DNA of 64,000 nucleotides from Ananas comosus (GCF_001540865.1 NC_033622.1:6764720-6828719); one strand, 5' to 3'; counted from the stretch's first letter, positions 45,130 through 57,843 are shown. Notes: generated by a model not told the origin, from the sequence alone. Made by a program: numbers and translations.

Positions 45130-46240
45130 TTAGTGGAAATCCACTGCCCGTATCACTTTCGTTATTTATTTTGGTGTAAGTGAAAAATATAATGTTACTC
45201 AAGTTACGTTAGAGCTCCACTTCACCTACTCTCGATTTTCTCCTCTAAAGTGCCGAACTTGACTTCCACCACACTCAACTTCCTCTAAAAAATTAATTAA
45301 ACAGTAAAACATAAACTCTACTTCCTTTATAATGGGTTAAAATTGCCTTATTTATAATAAATTAGGATTACATTTAAATAATAATAAAAAATTTAATTAT
45401 ATAATAGGTTAAATTTTATAGTTGTAAATTTACTACTATATTTCGGAGATAATGGGATCTACTTACTTACATCAGAACAAACAACGGAACTCAAAAAACT
45501 AATTTTACCAGTACCAAGTTACATCCAAACAAACAAAAAAAAAATTGAATTTAACTTTCAGACTGTACGAGTTACGTCAAAATAAACAACAAAAAATTAA
45601 TCACACTTCAGAAAAACTCAAACACCACTACATTTGACTTACGTTGAATCTATAGATTCGTCAGTCCAAACGCCTCCTAAGTTGCAACAAATGAAAAGAA
45701 GTCCAAAACTATACAATATTTATATTTCGGTCCTCCAAGAGTTAAAGATGTAAGATTTGAATTCGTTTTTGCATCAATTTCGCGTCTAAAGGTCTCCAAC
45801 TCACTTAGGCCCCATAAGAAAAGGGTGAATAGCAACTCATATTGTAATCTTATCTACTTGGCAAGGTCCAGAACTTTACAGCTAAAAGGTTATATTTGGT
45901 TTTAACTTTAATCTTTGAATTTATTTTTTAAATTAAATTTCACCCGAAATTTGGATTAAAATCATGATCATATTTTGAATTTTATTTGTACATTTAAATT
46001 CAACATAAAATTTTTAAATTCAAATTTATAACTTTTATATTTAAATTTAAATTTTGAAATTTGAATTTGAATTTAAAATTTGAAATTTAAATTTTAATTA
46101 AATTATTTTTAGCTTAGAACTTTAATTTGAACTTTGAATTCAAATTGTTTCGACTAAAAATTGAAATTATTGGCTGAAATTTGAATTCAAAATTTAAATT
46201 TTTAAGTTGAAAATTAAATTTAATCCCTGAAACCTCCCCC
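45130..46240. other. AT-rich non-coding DNA
   Basis: No gene recognised. The interval 45,890-46,220 is made of irregular AAATTTGAATT / AATTCAAATT words, a self-complementary AT texture also seen at 47,880-48,170. The block ending 'gtccaaacgcctcctaag' (45,662-45,680) resembles a MITE end but I found no partner. Confidence 0.4.
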
Positions 46241-46343
46241 TGCACTGGGCTCCTTTCCCCCGGCCCAAAACCCTAGACCCAAAAGATTAAAATACCCCAT
46301 CCCTCCCTAGTCTTGGCCCAAAAAAAGGAAAAAAAAAGAAAAG

Positions 46344-46381
<38 letters not shown>

Positions 46382-46620
46382 ATGGCCTCTCTCATTCCAC
46401 ATCTCCTGCGATCTTCGATCTACCTCATCTCGCGTCGATCACCTCTCCCACCGTGACAAAGCTCTGCTAGGTCGATCTGCCTCTCCGATTGTAGATGAAC
46501 TCCTCCGAGAGGAGATGATGAGTCTCCCCTCGACTCCGCCATGTTGATCTCTTCGAGAGCTCCATTTCCCACAAGACCAATCCTCTCCTCAGGTGAATAC
46601 TCGTCTCAATCTCTCATTTT
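46241..46620 (+). other. possible 5' end of a host gene (unproven)
   Basis: A GC- and CT-rich island in AT-rich surroundings: 'aaaccctagaccc', a long poly-A (46,320-46,380), then ATGGCCTCTCTC and CT-rich sequence to 46,592, with a potential donor CAG|GTGAATA. The first ATG frame ends after about 24 codons, so at most this would be a 5' UTR exon. I see no further exon. Composition alone is weak evidence. Confidence 0.2.
46318..46380. repeat. poly-A tract
   Basis: About 60 bases, nearly all A. There is no element body upstream that would identify it as a LINE or SINE tail. Confidence 0.9.
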
Positions 46621-46849
46621 TATTCAACGCTTCAAGTGATCGTGATGCGTCCATTTCGTGCAATTGCTAGGGTTTTACCGATGCTTTTTGTGTTCTTATT
46701 TTTGAGCTTCTGATTTGAGCAATTCGCTTGGATAATTTGCTGTGTTGCTTCGACAAATTTTGTACATTTGTTTAGATTAGCCATTTGCCGGAAACTTAAC
46801 TACTTTCAGCTCTAGCATAATTTGTTTTGAAATAGCTCGTTTGTTATAT

Positions 46850-47007
46850 ACCGACCGTCTCTAGCGCAACTGGCAAAGGGCTTGCTGATTTTTACCTAAG
46901 GTTTCAAGTTCGAATTGTAGTTGATTCTCTTTTCTTAGCTAAGTTTATTTCTATAAATGAAATAAACGAAACGGGTAGCATGCTACCTATCTCTCAAAAA
47001 AAAAAAA
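46850..47007 (+). mobile_element. tRNA-derived SINE
   Basis: The head ACCGACCGTCTCTAGCGCAA contains a box A-like TAGCGCAACTGG, and box B-like AAGTTCGAATT lies 45 bases later. The body GCTAAGTTTATTTCT and AATGAAATAAACGAAAC, then GCTACCTATCTCTCAA and an A tail. It shares its layout with 56,226 and its 3' body with 58,174 and 60,303. SINEs are transcribed by Pol III and moved by LINE machinery. Confidence 0.8.
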
Positions 47008-47670
47008 TTCCGAAAATGTTGTACATTTTATACTTGGAATGACAAATTCGTTATTAACTTATCGAGCCACTTGTGTTAGGAGAGTATTAGATACCAATAT
47101 ATTCTTATTAATAAACTACTTATAATTTCTAGTTTCTAGTATTCATAAAAATGAGGATGACTTCTAACTCATAACAGTTTAATATTCCTACCTTCTGTAG
47201 GAATCTTCACTGATCCCACTATTTCACTAACGCTATTTATAACTGCACAACTAAAGTTAATGATAATGATTTGAATATTTTTAATTAAAAATATAGAGAA
47301 TTTTTGAAATGTTACAAATCGTGAACCAAACAGGTCCAAAGGGTGAATCTCCATGCTTTAGTATTCGGCATTTGGTATATTGATTAAATTTATTAGCTTT
47401 GATTTGGTCAAATGGTTGAAAAGGCATGGAATTGATCGGTTTCTATTGATGATAGGAATAATTTGCAATAGTTGAAATGTGATAACGTTACAAAGCATTA
47501 ACGATCAAATCATTATTAAATTAAGATGGGTTCGGGTAGTCATTCCTAAGGGCATGTGATCTTTCGATGATGCATTTGTGATATTTAAAGCTATTTTCTG
47601 TGGATTAATCTTCAGAGTGCCAAAGTCATTTAGTACTAGTGTTTAAAGCTTAATATAGTGTAGACTCTTA

Positions 47671-48743
47671 GGTATCGTTTGGTTCGGAGATAAGCAAAAA
47701 GTGGTTATTCTAGGGATAGGTATAAATTGAGGTATAAGCGGGGATTAGATCAATTTTGCGTTTGGATGAAAATTGAGTTATTCCTGAGAATATGAAAAAT
47801 AGAGAGTTTGGTTAGATAAGATGGAATAAGAAGGATAGTGGGTAGTTATAAATAAAAAATAATAATATTACCCTCTCATTATATTTGAATTTAAATTTTT
47901 AAATTTTAAATTTATATTTTTAATTTAAAATTTTAACTTTTAAATTTCAAAATTTTAAATTAAAATTTAAATTTTAAAATTTAAAATCTCAAATTTTAAA
48001 TTTTAAATTTTAAATTTTAAATTTTAAATTTTAAATTTTAAAATTTAAATTTCAAACTTTAAATTTAAGATCAAATTTAAATTTGAAAAATATAAAATAT
48101 AAAATTTTAAATTTCAAAATTAAAATATCAAAATTTAATTTTAAAATTTAAAATTTAAAATTATAAACTTTTTTTGAGATTATAAATTATAAATTTTAAC
48201 AATTTAAATTTTTACTTTTTAAAATTTTAAAATAAGAATAGGAATTGGAACAATTAATAAAAATAATTTATTATAATAAAATTATAAATTTGATAAAAAT
48301 AAATATTTTAATAAATTTATAAATTTTTTATTATTAATAAATTTATAATTTTTTAAAAATTTCTACTTAAACTTAAATTTAATAAAAGTAATTTATTATA
48401 ATATTTAAATATAATTTATTATAATATTTAAATATAAATAATATTATAAATATAGTACAATTAATAATTTTATAACAAAAAAATGTATTATAATATATAA
48501 TATATTATATTTATATAATTTAGTTTTAATTCAATTCATAATTTTAATTAAGTTTGAAATTAAACATTAGAATAGCACTATTTCATCAAAATGGTGGAAT
48601 AGCAAATCCCATGCTATTCCGGAATAGTCGGGAATAGTAAAGTTTGACCGGAATAAAATATCCCGGTCAAAAATTATTTTGTTTAGCGGAATAGCAGAGA
48701 TAACTTCTGTTATCCTTGCTTATACCGCCAACCAAACGTTGCC
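47671..48743. mobile_element. PIF/Harbinger-like MITE, duplication TTA
   Basis: The ends GGTATCGTTTGGTT and, reversed, GGCAACGTTTGGTT are imperfect TIRs (11 of 14), and both are followed by a matching ATAAGCA further in. TTA at 47,668-47,670 and 48,744-48,746 is the expected three-base duplication. The interior (47,870-48,540) is very AT-rich with AAATTTTAAATTT words. No transposase. Confidence 0.75.
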
Positions 48744-48746
48744 TTA

Positions 48747-49576
48747 GATATTGTGATCTCTCACCTATTCCTTTTTTTAAGTTGTATGTTTCCTTGTCAA
48801 CTCTTGTACATATTATGTGTTTTGCAAAGCCAGGAAACTTCTATCGAATTATTGATCAAAGGGGTATAATCATGGAGCTTGGAATTTAATCAGGTTTAAA
48901 CGATGCATGTGGAACATATTTGATGCAACTGGTGGAGCAAAATTGTAGAAGTTTTGGTTTTGTGGATAATTGCTTTTGTTTTATGGTACCTAAAATGAAA
49001 ATGGCTTTATATCGTAAGCATTCGTATTGTGAATTTGTTTCTCTCCATCAGTCTTAGAAGACTAATTAGTGACAGAAGTACTAAAGCATTCCCTGTATAG
49101 TTGTTCCTTTTGCCTTGTAGTTGCTGTTTTGTAGCTATATTTGCCTTTTTGTTGCTAATAAATTTGCATAATATTAATATGTAGTTCACATCATCACAAT
49201 ACAATCACCTTAGTATGAAGAAAATTTCCTATGGCGTATTGTCATTGTTGATTCATCTGTAGTATATGAATCTTTCCTTTTCTTTTTTTCCTTGAAAAGG
49301 GAAGTCTCTTGAGTATATTGCAAAGCTCAATGATTTTCAAAGGCAGCAATAAATCTATAGTCACTCTGAAATATGAAATTGCATATAAAACTGCCTTTCT
49401 TTTCACTGTGTATTGTTTTGAAACAGATTTTCTTTTAGTTCTTACCTTTTAGACTCTTATTGTGTTAGATTAACCATCTGTACCAGGATTGCTTTCAGCT
49501 CTAACTTAATTGGTTTCATGTTTTCCATCCCTCTTTTGAGTGAATTGATATTTCTAAACTTCAATGAGATTATTAT
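48747..49576. other. no feature recognised; T-rich, intron-like DNA
   Basis: There is no repeat structure, element end or sustained frame. T-rich tracts and occasional TGCAG/CAG sites give it the texture of plant intron or single-copy intergenic DNA. Confidence 0.3.
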
Positions 49577-50871
49577 TGTCATGTCGCGACGCTAAAGCCC
49601 AACCGGATGCATAAGCAGACCGCCATATGGACAGTTTTTTTTTTTGTATGTGCCTGGGGTCGGAGTACAAAGCACCTACAAATACTATAGATGGGAACCA
49701 AAACCCGAGAATGCAATTTAAATCAAAACAATTAAATGTTTACAAAACTTGTCAAGGTTTTAAAAATATAAGTTTTACGACTATAAAGAGTTTAGTTATA
49801 ATTTTCTTTTCCAAAAGAGTATCCTAGAATATATTACTATATTCTAAAGGGCGTGGAGGGTTCTTTGTTTGTGGACACATGTTCATTTTGAATATTCGGT
49901 GCACCCGGTGTACCATGGATTAAGTAAAAGAGATATAGATATTGGGTTTATTGGGTTTGTTGGGTGCTCCTGTTGTAGACCATGGACCTACTATAGAACA
50001 TAGGTGAATTGGATTTGTACTCTCTTAAACTTTAACACGTCGTTTCAAACTCTTTGATAGTTGTATTTTTTTTACACTTACAAATTTTTTTTGACACTTG
50101 CAATTTTTTGTTTTTGACACCTAAAAGTTATTTGCCTACATGTCATGGTTAGAAATTTTTTATCTCTTTTGGTGAATCGAGAAAAAGAAAATTTTTAATT
50201 TTTATTCACCTATATATAGTAACTTTTAAATTTTTTACAACCTTTTCTTCTTCCGATCCTCCCTCAGGTATGTTCCTCCATCAGGTATGTTGTTGTTTGA
50301 AATTCTGCTATTTTTTAATATGCATCTAGTTGATTTATTTCCTTTAGTTGATGACATTTTATAAATTGAATGATTGTAAAATAGTAAAAACTATCTTTAA
50401 AGAAAAGATGAAATATTCATTAACAAGTTATTCTTGATTTTTTTTCAAAATATTTAACTAATCTTTGATACTTTTTTTTTTTGTTTCCTTATAGCTCTTT
50501 ATTATCGGTGAAGAAGCGCAACTGCTAACAAAGTAAAAAAAGAAAATTTTCATGCTACTTGATAATATAAATCTACAACATGCCTAGGTAATCCTTGGGT
50601 GGGACTTGCTAATTAAAAAAAAACTAACATTTAAGAAAATTTCCTTCAAGTATATGTAACAGTAAATCAGTAAATTATATGGAATATCAAACTATAAATT
50701 ATTCTTAAATGAATTAAGCTAGAATGTTTGTACCATATGTGGAAATTGAAGTACCATTAGATGAAGATATAGCTGAGATTATAAAGACCAAGAGCAAACT
50801 AGCAATTAGTAGCATAGAAAGTGAGGAGATGCCGCTCAAATAGCTGTAAAGTATATATATACAAGTATACA

Positions 50872-51357
50872 TAGATATGCAAATCCGCCCCGCCTCGAAA
50901 TCCGCCTCCTGCCGGCGCCCCGAATCCGTCCCGCCAACTAATATTTTTTATAAAATTATAATATTATTAATATTTTGTAAATTTTTAATAATATTATATA
51001 TAATTTAACAATATTAATTATAAAAATAAAAAATATCAATCACAATTCAAAATAAAATTCAAAAGTTTCAAATACATTAGAAATGAGAGTACTAAGTTAT
51101 TTGTATTTTAAGCTTTTTTGTAAATACTTTATTTTTTAGAAATATTTTTTTAAAATATAAATGATTTTCGGGGCGGATTCCGGGCGGATCATGGCAGGGC
51201 GGATTCGGGGCGGGTCAAAATTTCTCCTGTTTCCTGCCCCGAATCCGTCTCGGATCGTAAAATTTACCCCATTTCCTGCCCCGAATCCGTTATTTTCTCC
51301 CATTTACTGCCCCCGTCGGGGCGGGAGCTCCACCAACCTGGATCCGTTTGCATCCCT
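50872..51357. mobile_element. Mutator-like MITE, 9-bp duplication AAGTATACA
   Basis: AAGTATACA occurs at 50,863-50,871 and again at 51,358-51,366, an exact nine-base direct repeat as expected for Mutator-type insertion. The ends TAGATATGCAAATCC and, reversed, AGGGATGCAAACGGATCC are weak inverted repeats. Subterminal GC-rich CGGGGCGG motifs face each other (50,885-50,938 and 51,168-51,345) around an AT-rich centre. Confidence 0.7.
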
Positions 51358-52984
51358 AAGTATACAAACATCATTGCAAAGTTGATGTTGTTGACACTAA
51401 CTATAAGGACGTGGTATGCTACAAATCAATGTTTGAAGATATAAATCAGTTTTTTCATGCTTTGATCCACCAAAACCCCCAATTAGAAAACTAGAAAAAG
51501 AGAAATTAAATTCAGATGTGCATCCAGTCTAGGGTAAGTTCCACAAAATCATAGCTAGAATGAAGATACTTAAATGATATATTGAGAGTTAGGATAAAAA
51601 TAATTGATAGTTAGAAAAAAAAATTATATTAGTTAATTATTATTCTATTTTGTATACTTAATATAAACTATATTAATACATATTCTATTAATTAGATAAT
51701 AAATTAATTTAGAAATGGAACTTCTTATTAGTAACTTCTATTGATTTTTTTCTTCTTCTTCAGTTCGGATCAAAAATAGAATAGTTTAATTAAGTTGCCA
51801 AAGGGTATACACTGAAGGCATTGATTAGCACTAACCTTATTTTTCGGTAGCTAAATTTGTTACTATTCGAGCATTACTTGCTATAATAGTAATATAAACT
51901 ATATTTTACAAATATAATTAAGAACATACTTTTTGTACCTGCAGCAAAGCGCGGGTCATCACTATTATACCTCTATACTAGGTGGGGCTAGCGTGTGGTC
52001 TCACTCTGCACCATGCTCTACTTTACCCGATGTACCTGAAGAACAGGCCCACACGGGTTGCGAAACTATAAAATTTTTCGGTGGGTGCATCAAGCTAATG
52101 AGGGCAAGTTGCACCAACCGATCAACAAGATAACAATAATGATAGCGTACGCTGACAGATAGAACGAGCAAGTATAAATAATGAAAATTATATAAATAGC
52201 ATCAAGATATCTATGTTTGGATGAGTATATGTTTGTGGTTAATCATGCATTAACTAGAACCAACTGTACTAACTGTACAAACTGTAAAATATCCAATCAA
52301 CAGGTGGTCCCACAGAATGGTACTATAAGCCCCAATGCTGAATTGTGGCATAACAGCCGAATCGCAACCTAATGTATCGAATTGTGACTACTCTTTCCGG
52401 AGAGCTCAACCTACCACGAGGTTAATCAAACCACTGTCGTGGTGACAGGGGAGCAAAGCATCAAGTAGCACGTCATCATGCTGTATGATCAACAATGACA
52501 ATAACAATAGAAAATGTCCAATACAACTATAACCAACAACAATAGCAGCCTCTCTAGCTAATGTGAGTTGTATTGCTACTTCTAGTCCATCGTGTCCTCA
52601 TGAATTTGTCAAGATTTAACTAACATACTTGCTACGGTAAGTAAAGGCAACAACAAAGTGAATAAAGCTAAGCTATGTTATAGTAAGTACCAATTATGAG
52701 GTTGTTAGGCAAATACATATGTTATCATGAACCAAGATACCAATGGTAGACTACTACATGATTATCATAATGACCAATAAACCAAGAGGGGTTGAGAAGA
52801 ATGAATTAGTTCACCAGGGAATCACTATAGCTTTGGTGCATTTGTGACTCTTTGATCCTTATTTGGACCTACGGAGAGTGTAACCACATCAAACACCATC
52901 TTACAACATGGTACATGACCAAAAGAACACATAAAAAACTATGATTGAAGCTTCTGGAGTTTCGTATTTCGGTAAATAGTGTTG

Positions 52985-53935
52985 AGGTTCCGGAACATGG
53001 CATGAGGTTCCAGAACCTTTGGCCCAATTTCGTAGAACCGAAACAATTTGCACTATTTAATTGAGCAGGTTTTGGAGCTAGATCCTAGTTTCTGGAACCA
53101 GAGCTCTCAAACTGAGCTTTGGCAGTGGCAACCTCACGAAATTCGCTAAGTAGTGATGTCGATTCTACTAGAATCAACTTCAAATCACAAGATATAATGG
53201 AAAAGCTCCGAAGTGAGGTAAAAGAAGCATGGAAAATTCAATGTCCTAGATCAATTTTTACGGTTTCAAGGTTAAAATCGATAACAACAGTTACTCTATG
53301 AAATCATCCAAGAGAACCTCAATTGATCATTTAGAAAATCTCAAAGAAGGCCAGGATTTCAACAAGACAAGCATGAATGCTCAGTCTTTGCAAGCTTACA
53401 CAAGAATGGTTTTGCAGAATTCTTGGGTTTCAAGTACATTTTTCTAAATTGAACCGGAAGCATTATCAACACCCACGTAAATCTTAAAACCAAGGGAATA
53501 CTCAAGAATCAGCAAGAATCACTCAATAAGATCAAGGATCAAACAATAACTCACCTAGATCTTGGAGTTTCTCCCAACAAAAAAGCCCAAGATTTAATAT
53601 CCCCATGTTGAAGCTCCTTTGCTCGGTTGCCCAGTCGAGAAGCTTGAGAGGGGAGAAAATGAGGCGCTCCCCTCACTTTTCAATGCTGGGGAGAGGGGCT
53701 CGGCCGAGGACAAAAGAGTAAGGAAAAGAGCGAGAGAGAGTAGCTAGAGGCAATATTGATAAAGAGGAGACAAATTTACCAAACTGCCCCTGCTCTAGCT
53801 GCTTAGCTGGCACGTTCCGAAACCTCCAAACCATGTTTCCGAACATGGTCTGGTTTCGAAACCACCTTCAAGGTTTCTCAGAAACAGAAAGTTTTCCACT
53901 GTGCTTTCACGTTATGTTTTAAAACCTTAGTTCCG
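52985..53935. promoter_or_regulatory. scattered TTCNGAA-type palindromes in the old LTR
   Basis: GGTTCCGGAAC and GGTTCCAGAACC (52,987-53,020), GTTTCTGGAACC (53,088), TTCCGAAACC and TTTCCGAACATGG (53,815-53,850), GGTTTCGAAACC (53,853). Most lie 45-170 bases from the LTR start, and a second group lies about 1 kb in. The motif differs from those of the other LTRs, but the design is alike. Confidence 0.45.
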
Positions 53936-53979
53936 TGTTCTGGAATATGACATAGGGACTGTAATTTTTAGGTATTACA

Positions 53980-53990
53980 TCACTCCCCCC
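53980..53990 (-). other. polypurine tract of the old gypsy element
   Basis: On the minus strand GGGGGGAGTGA directly precedes the LTR start TGTAATACC. This is where plus-strand DNA synthesis would begin, and it confirms that the LTR at 49,577-53,979 is the 3' LTR. Confidence 0.75.
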
Positions 53991-53999
53991 GTTAAATAA

Positions 54000-55984
54000 G
54001 TTTCATCCTAGAAACTTAGACTTGTACATACTCTCTCGATAATTAAGGTGCATATACCACTCCTTGAAAGTCTGACTCGAACTCCCAAGTTGCTTCATGC
54101 TCTTCGTAATTCTTCCATTGCACCTTCATGTAGGAGATGTTTCGACTTCGCAGCTTCTTCTCCTGATGAGAGTATCTACTGCGCTACACTGGAATTGGGT
54201 TAATTACATGCATCAGATTGGGAACATACTTCTAAAGCATTGAAACATGGAAGAATTGTGCACTCACCTCAAGCTCGATGGAAGTGCAAGCTGATAGGCG
54301 ATGGGACTAATCTGCTCCGAGACTCGATAATATGAGGGCTCATCTTACCGTTAAGTCCAAATCTTCCAATTCCCTTCGATAGCGCTGCCTTGTGAAAGAC
54401 ATGGTCGCCCACTTGAAATTCCAAATTGCGGAGCGTTGGTCGGCACAAGTTTTTTTATCAGCTTTGAGTAGTCAAGAGTTGTTGTAGTGCTATTCTGTTC
54501 TTCTCCTTGGTATACTCAACTAGCTCGGCTCGAGAATTTTTCTTTTGGCTATACCATCCCAACATATTGGCGATCGACATTTCTGCCGATATAGGGCCTC
54601 GTAAGGTGGCATCCCAATACTCGATTAAAAGCTTTATTGGAAGCCAATTCTACTAGAGGTACTTGTACCATCCATCCCTATATTCAGGTATGTAAGCTCG
54701 TAACATAACCTCGAGAATTGGGTTTATTATCTCTGTCTGGCCATCATTCTTAGGGTAGAAAGCTGAATTGAAGTTCTGTCAGGCGCCAAGTGTTGGAGAA
54801 AAATTCAAAATCCTCTATTTTTACTTATTAATCCTAATTTATTTTTATTGTTAACGTCCTTTAAAACGGACGTCCGCTCCGGGCGCGGCCGTTGCGCACG
54901 TACGCGCTTCATGCGCTGACTTCTAGTGGCGCATGAATTCTAGGGCGGTTTTGAAATTTTCTAATTAGCTTTGTGTAATTAATTAAGATTAAAATGTTGG
55001 TTGGATTCTACGGTTACATACATTCTATTCCCCTCTATATTAGTATGCTTTGCATACTGTTCATGTGGATATGTGAACACGACAGAGAGAGGAATTTTTC
55101 TTCTTTTAATTTTAATTTATTTGATCTTTTATCATCGGGTGTTGAAAGAGTCTCCATCAACCTTCTTCACGATCGTGCTCGCAGGAGAAGGAATTCCGGT
55201 CATAACTTGGGGTGCTATTTCCGGTTAATCCCGCACGTAAGGACGGGAATACGTCTTAGGGCAGTGCCTCGCACGCTTCCGGATAAGATCAAATTTTTAT
55301 TGGAATATTTGCGTCATCTGTAAGTTTGATTTATTTATCGTTATCACAAAATTAGTTAGATTTTAATCACAATCATATTTTCGCTCCGGTATTTGTTCCA
55401 ACACCAAGAACCTTATAAAGATTCTTCAAAATAAGTGTGCCTGTTACACACAATTGACATCGGTACTCTACAAAGTCTCACAATCTCGTCGATGTATAAC
55501 TGTACCAGCTTGTTCCTCGTCTAGGTTGTATGAATAAGTTGTTGGCAGATTTCATCAATCAATCCAGCAAGCCGGTAATGAAATCTATAGAGATTTGCTC
55601 CCACTTCCAGATACGTATAGATTGGCTCTGCAAATTTTTTCGTTGTTGCTGATGCTCGACCTTTACATGTTGACACACCAAATAGTAATATACTGCACAT
55701 TGTCACTCTTCATCCCAGGTCATCAATAGTGCTTCTTCAATCTCTATAAATCTTTATGCCGCCTGGATGAATAGTGTAGGGTAAGCAATGTGCCTCTATT
55801 TGAACCTTATCCTCGAGCTCATAGTTGTTGGGCGCATACAATTGATCGCGAAGCCTCAAGGAGCCATTGACTTGGACATTGAAGTCACTTGCCTTCCCAT
55901 CCTACGAGTCAGCACTCTACATTCCTTGATTCCCTCCACAAAAGCAGGTTGCACCACCAAGGTTATGATGTAGGCCCTAGTGTC
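54000..55984 (-). pseudogene. old Ty3/gypsy integrase, split by a solo LTR
   Basis: Heavily decayed integrase. The part at 55,730-55,800 reads CLPYTIHPGGIKIYRD (compare [15 protein letters not shown] at about 5,000). The part at 54,380-54,440 reads NFKWATMSFTRQRYRREL, a frameshift-ridden form of the C-terminal region. A Copia-like LTR occupies 54,791-55,403. Stops occur throughout. Confidence 0.65.
54791..55403 (+). mobile_element. Copia-like solo LTR, 613 bp, duplication CCAAG
   Basis: It starts TGTTGGAG, ends TCCAACA, and is flanked by CCAAG at 54,786-54,790 and 55,404-55,408. The block 'cacgatcgtgctcgcag' to 'cgcacgcttccg' is shared with 58,630-58,745, so a second copy of the family lies nearby. 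TGTTGG..CCAACA ends are typical of plant Copia LTRs. Orientation follows the second copy, where the polypurine tract precedes it on the plus strand. Confidence 0.85.
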
Positions 55985-56225
55985 GAGAGTACGGGTGAAA
56001 ACGGATCGGATATGGCCAGATATTTGACGAAACCATATCCGCATCCTTTTTTCTTTTCCCTGGATACTGATTTGGATATGGATATGTGTCTGCTGTTAAA
56101 TTTTTATTACTATATCCGCTAAAGATGGATTCGAATACGGTCGGATATTTTTTTGGATTCGAATATAGATCAGATATGCATTAAGATATTATTCGGATAA
56201 TAATAATATATATTAATATTAATAT
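55985..56225. mobile_element. left part of a GGGTGAAAACGGATC MITE
   Basis: The end ACGGGTGAAAACGGATCGGA is the inverse of TCCGTTTTCACCCCTAGT at 60,548-60,565. Inside are many (C)GGATAT / ATATCCG words. The two parts flank 4 kb of later insertions. A weak nine-base duplication (CTAGTGTCG against CTAGTCGGG) hints at a Mutator-type origin. Confidence 0.55.
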
Positions 56226-56372
56226 ACCGATCGTCCCTAAAGCAAGTGGCAAAGGGCTTGGTGGTTGGTATCTGAAGTCCCAAGTTCGAATCCTAGATGA
56301 TTCACATTTTTAGCTAAGTTTATTTTTAAATAAAATAAACTAAACGAAATGGGTAGCTTGCTACCTATCTCT

Positions 56373-56375
<3 letters not shown>
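56226..56375 (+). mobile_element. tRNA-derived SINE, second copy
   Basis: ACCGATCGTCCCTAAAGCAA, box B-like AAGTTCGAATCC (a good match), body TTTAGCTAAGTTTATTTTT, then GCTACCTATCTCTCAA. It ends in a long (AT)n(AC)n tail instead of poly-A. Confidence 0.8.
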
Positions 56376-56455
<80 letters not shown>

Positions 56456-56456
56456 T
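56376..56456. repeat. (AT)n(AC)n microsatellite
   Basis: About 32 AT units followed by AC units, joined to the SINE end. Confidence 0.95.
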
Positions 56457-57170
56457 AACTATAATAATTTTTATGCTAGTTGTATACGGGATTTTAAGTA
56501 AAAAATATTTGCCACATGTAAATATTTTTACAAAAAATGCCTACAGTTACTTTCTTTTCGACTGTTGAGCTTTATAAAACTTACTGTCTTTAATGATGAT
56601 ATTAAAACTTAATTTTGAAGATATAGAATATATACCTATGGTCTTCTGAAAAAAGGTGAAAAAAAATATTTTGTTCCAAGGGAGATTGTTTCAACGTATT
56701 AAGCTGCAACATCTATTTCTTAAATTTTATTTTTCTATTATTTCAGCAATTTTAAAAATCATTTGCTGACAGTATATATTATTTGATTGCATATCGTTAT
56801 TGCTCGAAATTACTAATGAAACAATTTGTGTTTTAAAAAATTGTTTGGTCCAGCCTTTTGCTGTGAAGCAAACTCGTATTAACATGGATGTAAATTTACA
56901 TGATTTTAGCAATTCTATACGTATATCTCCATGAAATTGGCTGGGGGAACTCTTGTAGCCATCTGATAAATTTGATAAATAATTACTCGTCGATGTTTTC
57001 ATTTTGTTCTATCATTCGTGTTTAACTTGTTAATACAATAATTTATCAAATTCTAAAGTAAACAGTAATATTACTATTGATAAGGATTCTGTTACATGCG
57101 TTATATTATCTATCAATATGTTATTTGAGTTTGTCAGGTTTACTAGAATCTTGTCAGATACCATATTGAA
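56457..57170. other. no feature recognised
   Basis: AT-rich DNA without clear repeats or coding frames. The 91-codon minus-strand frame at 56,727-57,002 has no recognisable motif and lies among transposon remains. Confidence 0.3.
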
Positions 57171-57843
57171 AGCGCCTAAAGCAGGACATGCGTCCTGCAG
57201 TCATCGGAGGGAATCGGGACTTGTGCCCGTAGCCTTCCTGCAGTGAAAACCGCAACTCTGTAATAGGAAGATTTGAAAGAATCGTTCAACAGCTGTGGTA
57301 AACAGCTTCAGCGTTGACCGACACTTCTACAACATTTACAAGAGGAGCTTTCAGTCCCAATCTCCCATCCCCTATGGGTGAGTAGTAGCTCATGTGTACG
57401 TGGATCCAGGTTGAGCTGAGCAGTCTTCAATCGGGATCCAAGGCGATAATTTTCGGCAGGATACCTTGACTCTAACCACATCCTGGAGGAAACCCTATAT
57501 AAGATACTCCGCATTGGGCGGCGCTATGTGATAGTCCATAAATGCTTATGAAAAAATCCAAGCGGTACCTTGCATCCCGGGCCATTAAACGCACAAGACC
57601 CGCACGGCCCTCCAGCACCAGCGGTGACCCGGAGAAATTCTGTACGTCTGATGTGTGGCGGTTGAAGCAGGGCAAGGAACGTAGTTCAACTGACTGGTGC
57701 ACTCCGATTCTCTGATGGAAATCACTACACTAAGTGGGTTAAGTCTCTTGAATAGCAACACCTCACCCATTGCATAGTATAAAACACCCAGTAAAGATTT
57801 GATTTTAATTTGATTTTAAAAATTTTTGGAGTTTGTGGGGGAT
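57171..57843 (+). mobile_element. Copia-like 3' internal remnant with polypurine tract
   Basis: A more GC-rich, non-coding stretch ends in GTTTGTGGGGGAT (57,831-57,843) directly before TGTTGGTG. A GGGGGAT/TGTTGG junction is the classic 3' end of plant Copia elements. No RNase H motif is visible upstream, so the element is either truncated or non-autonomous. Confidence 0.6.

Larger units (their letters stand above)
49577..53979 (-). mobile_element. old gypsy 3' LTR, interrupted
   Basis: The left end TGTCATGTCGCGACGC with 'gcagaccgccatatgg' is a diverged form of the TGTCACGCCCCGGGAC..GACCCGCCATATG terminus. The right end GGTATTACA at 53,979 is an LTR start on the minus strand and is followed by a polypurine tract. 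The LTR is interrupted around 49,860-51,960. Its U3 holds palindromes such as GGTTCCGGAAC (52,987) and GGTTTCGAAACC (53,853). Confidence 0.6.

Noticed and set aside
46850..46925. tRNA gene
   Set aside because: Box A- and box B-like motifs are present, but the cloverleaf does not close and a SINE body and tail follow.
49860..51960. complete Helitron between 49,860 and 51,960
   Set aside because: A GC-rich stem (CCTGCAGC..GCGCGGG at 51,939-51,956) resembles a Helitron 3' hairpin, but there is no CTRR end at the right distance and no matching 5' end.
55001..55323. plus-strand frames in 54,994-55,323 and 58,540-58,830
   Set aside because: Both lie in the shared part of a Copia-like LTR, which is non-coding; their similarity to each other is LTR homology.
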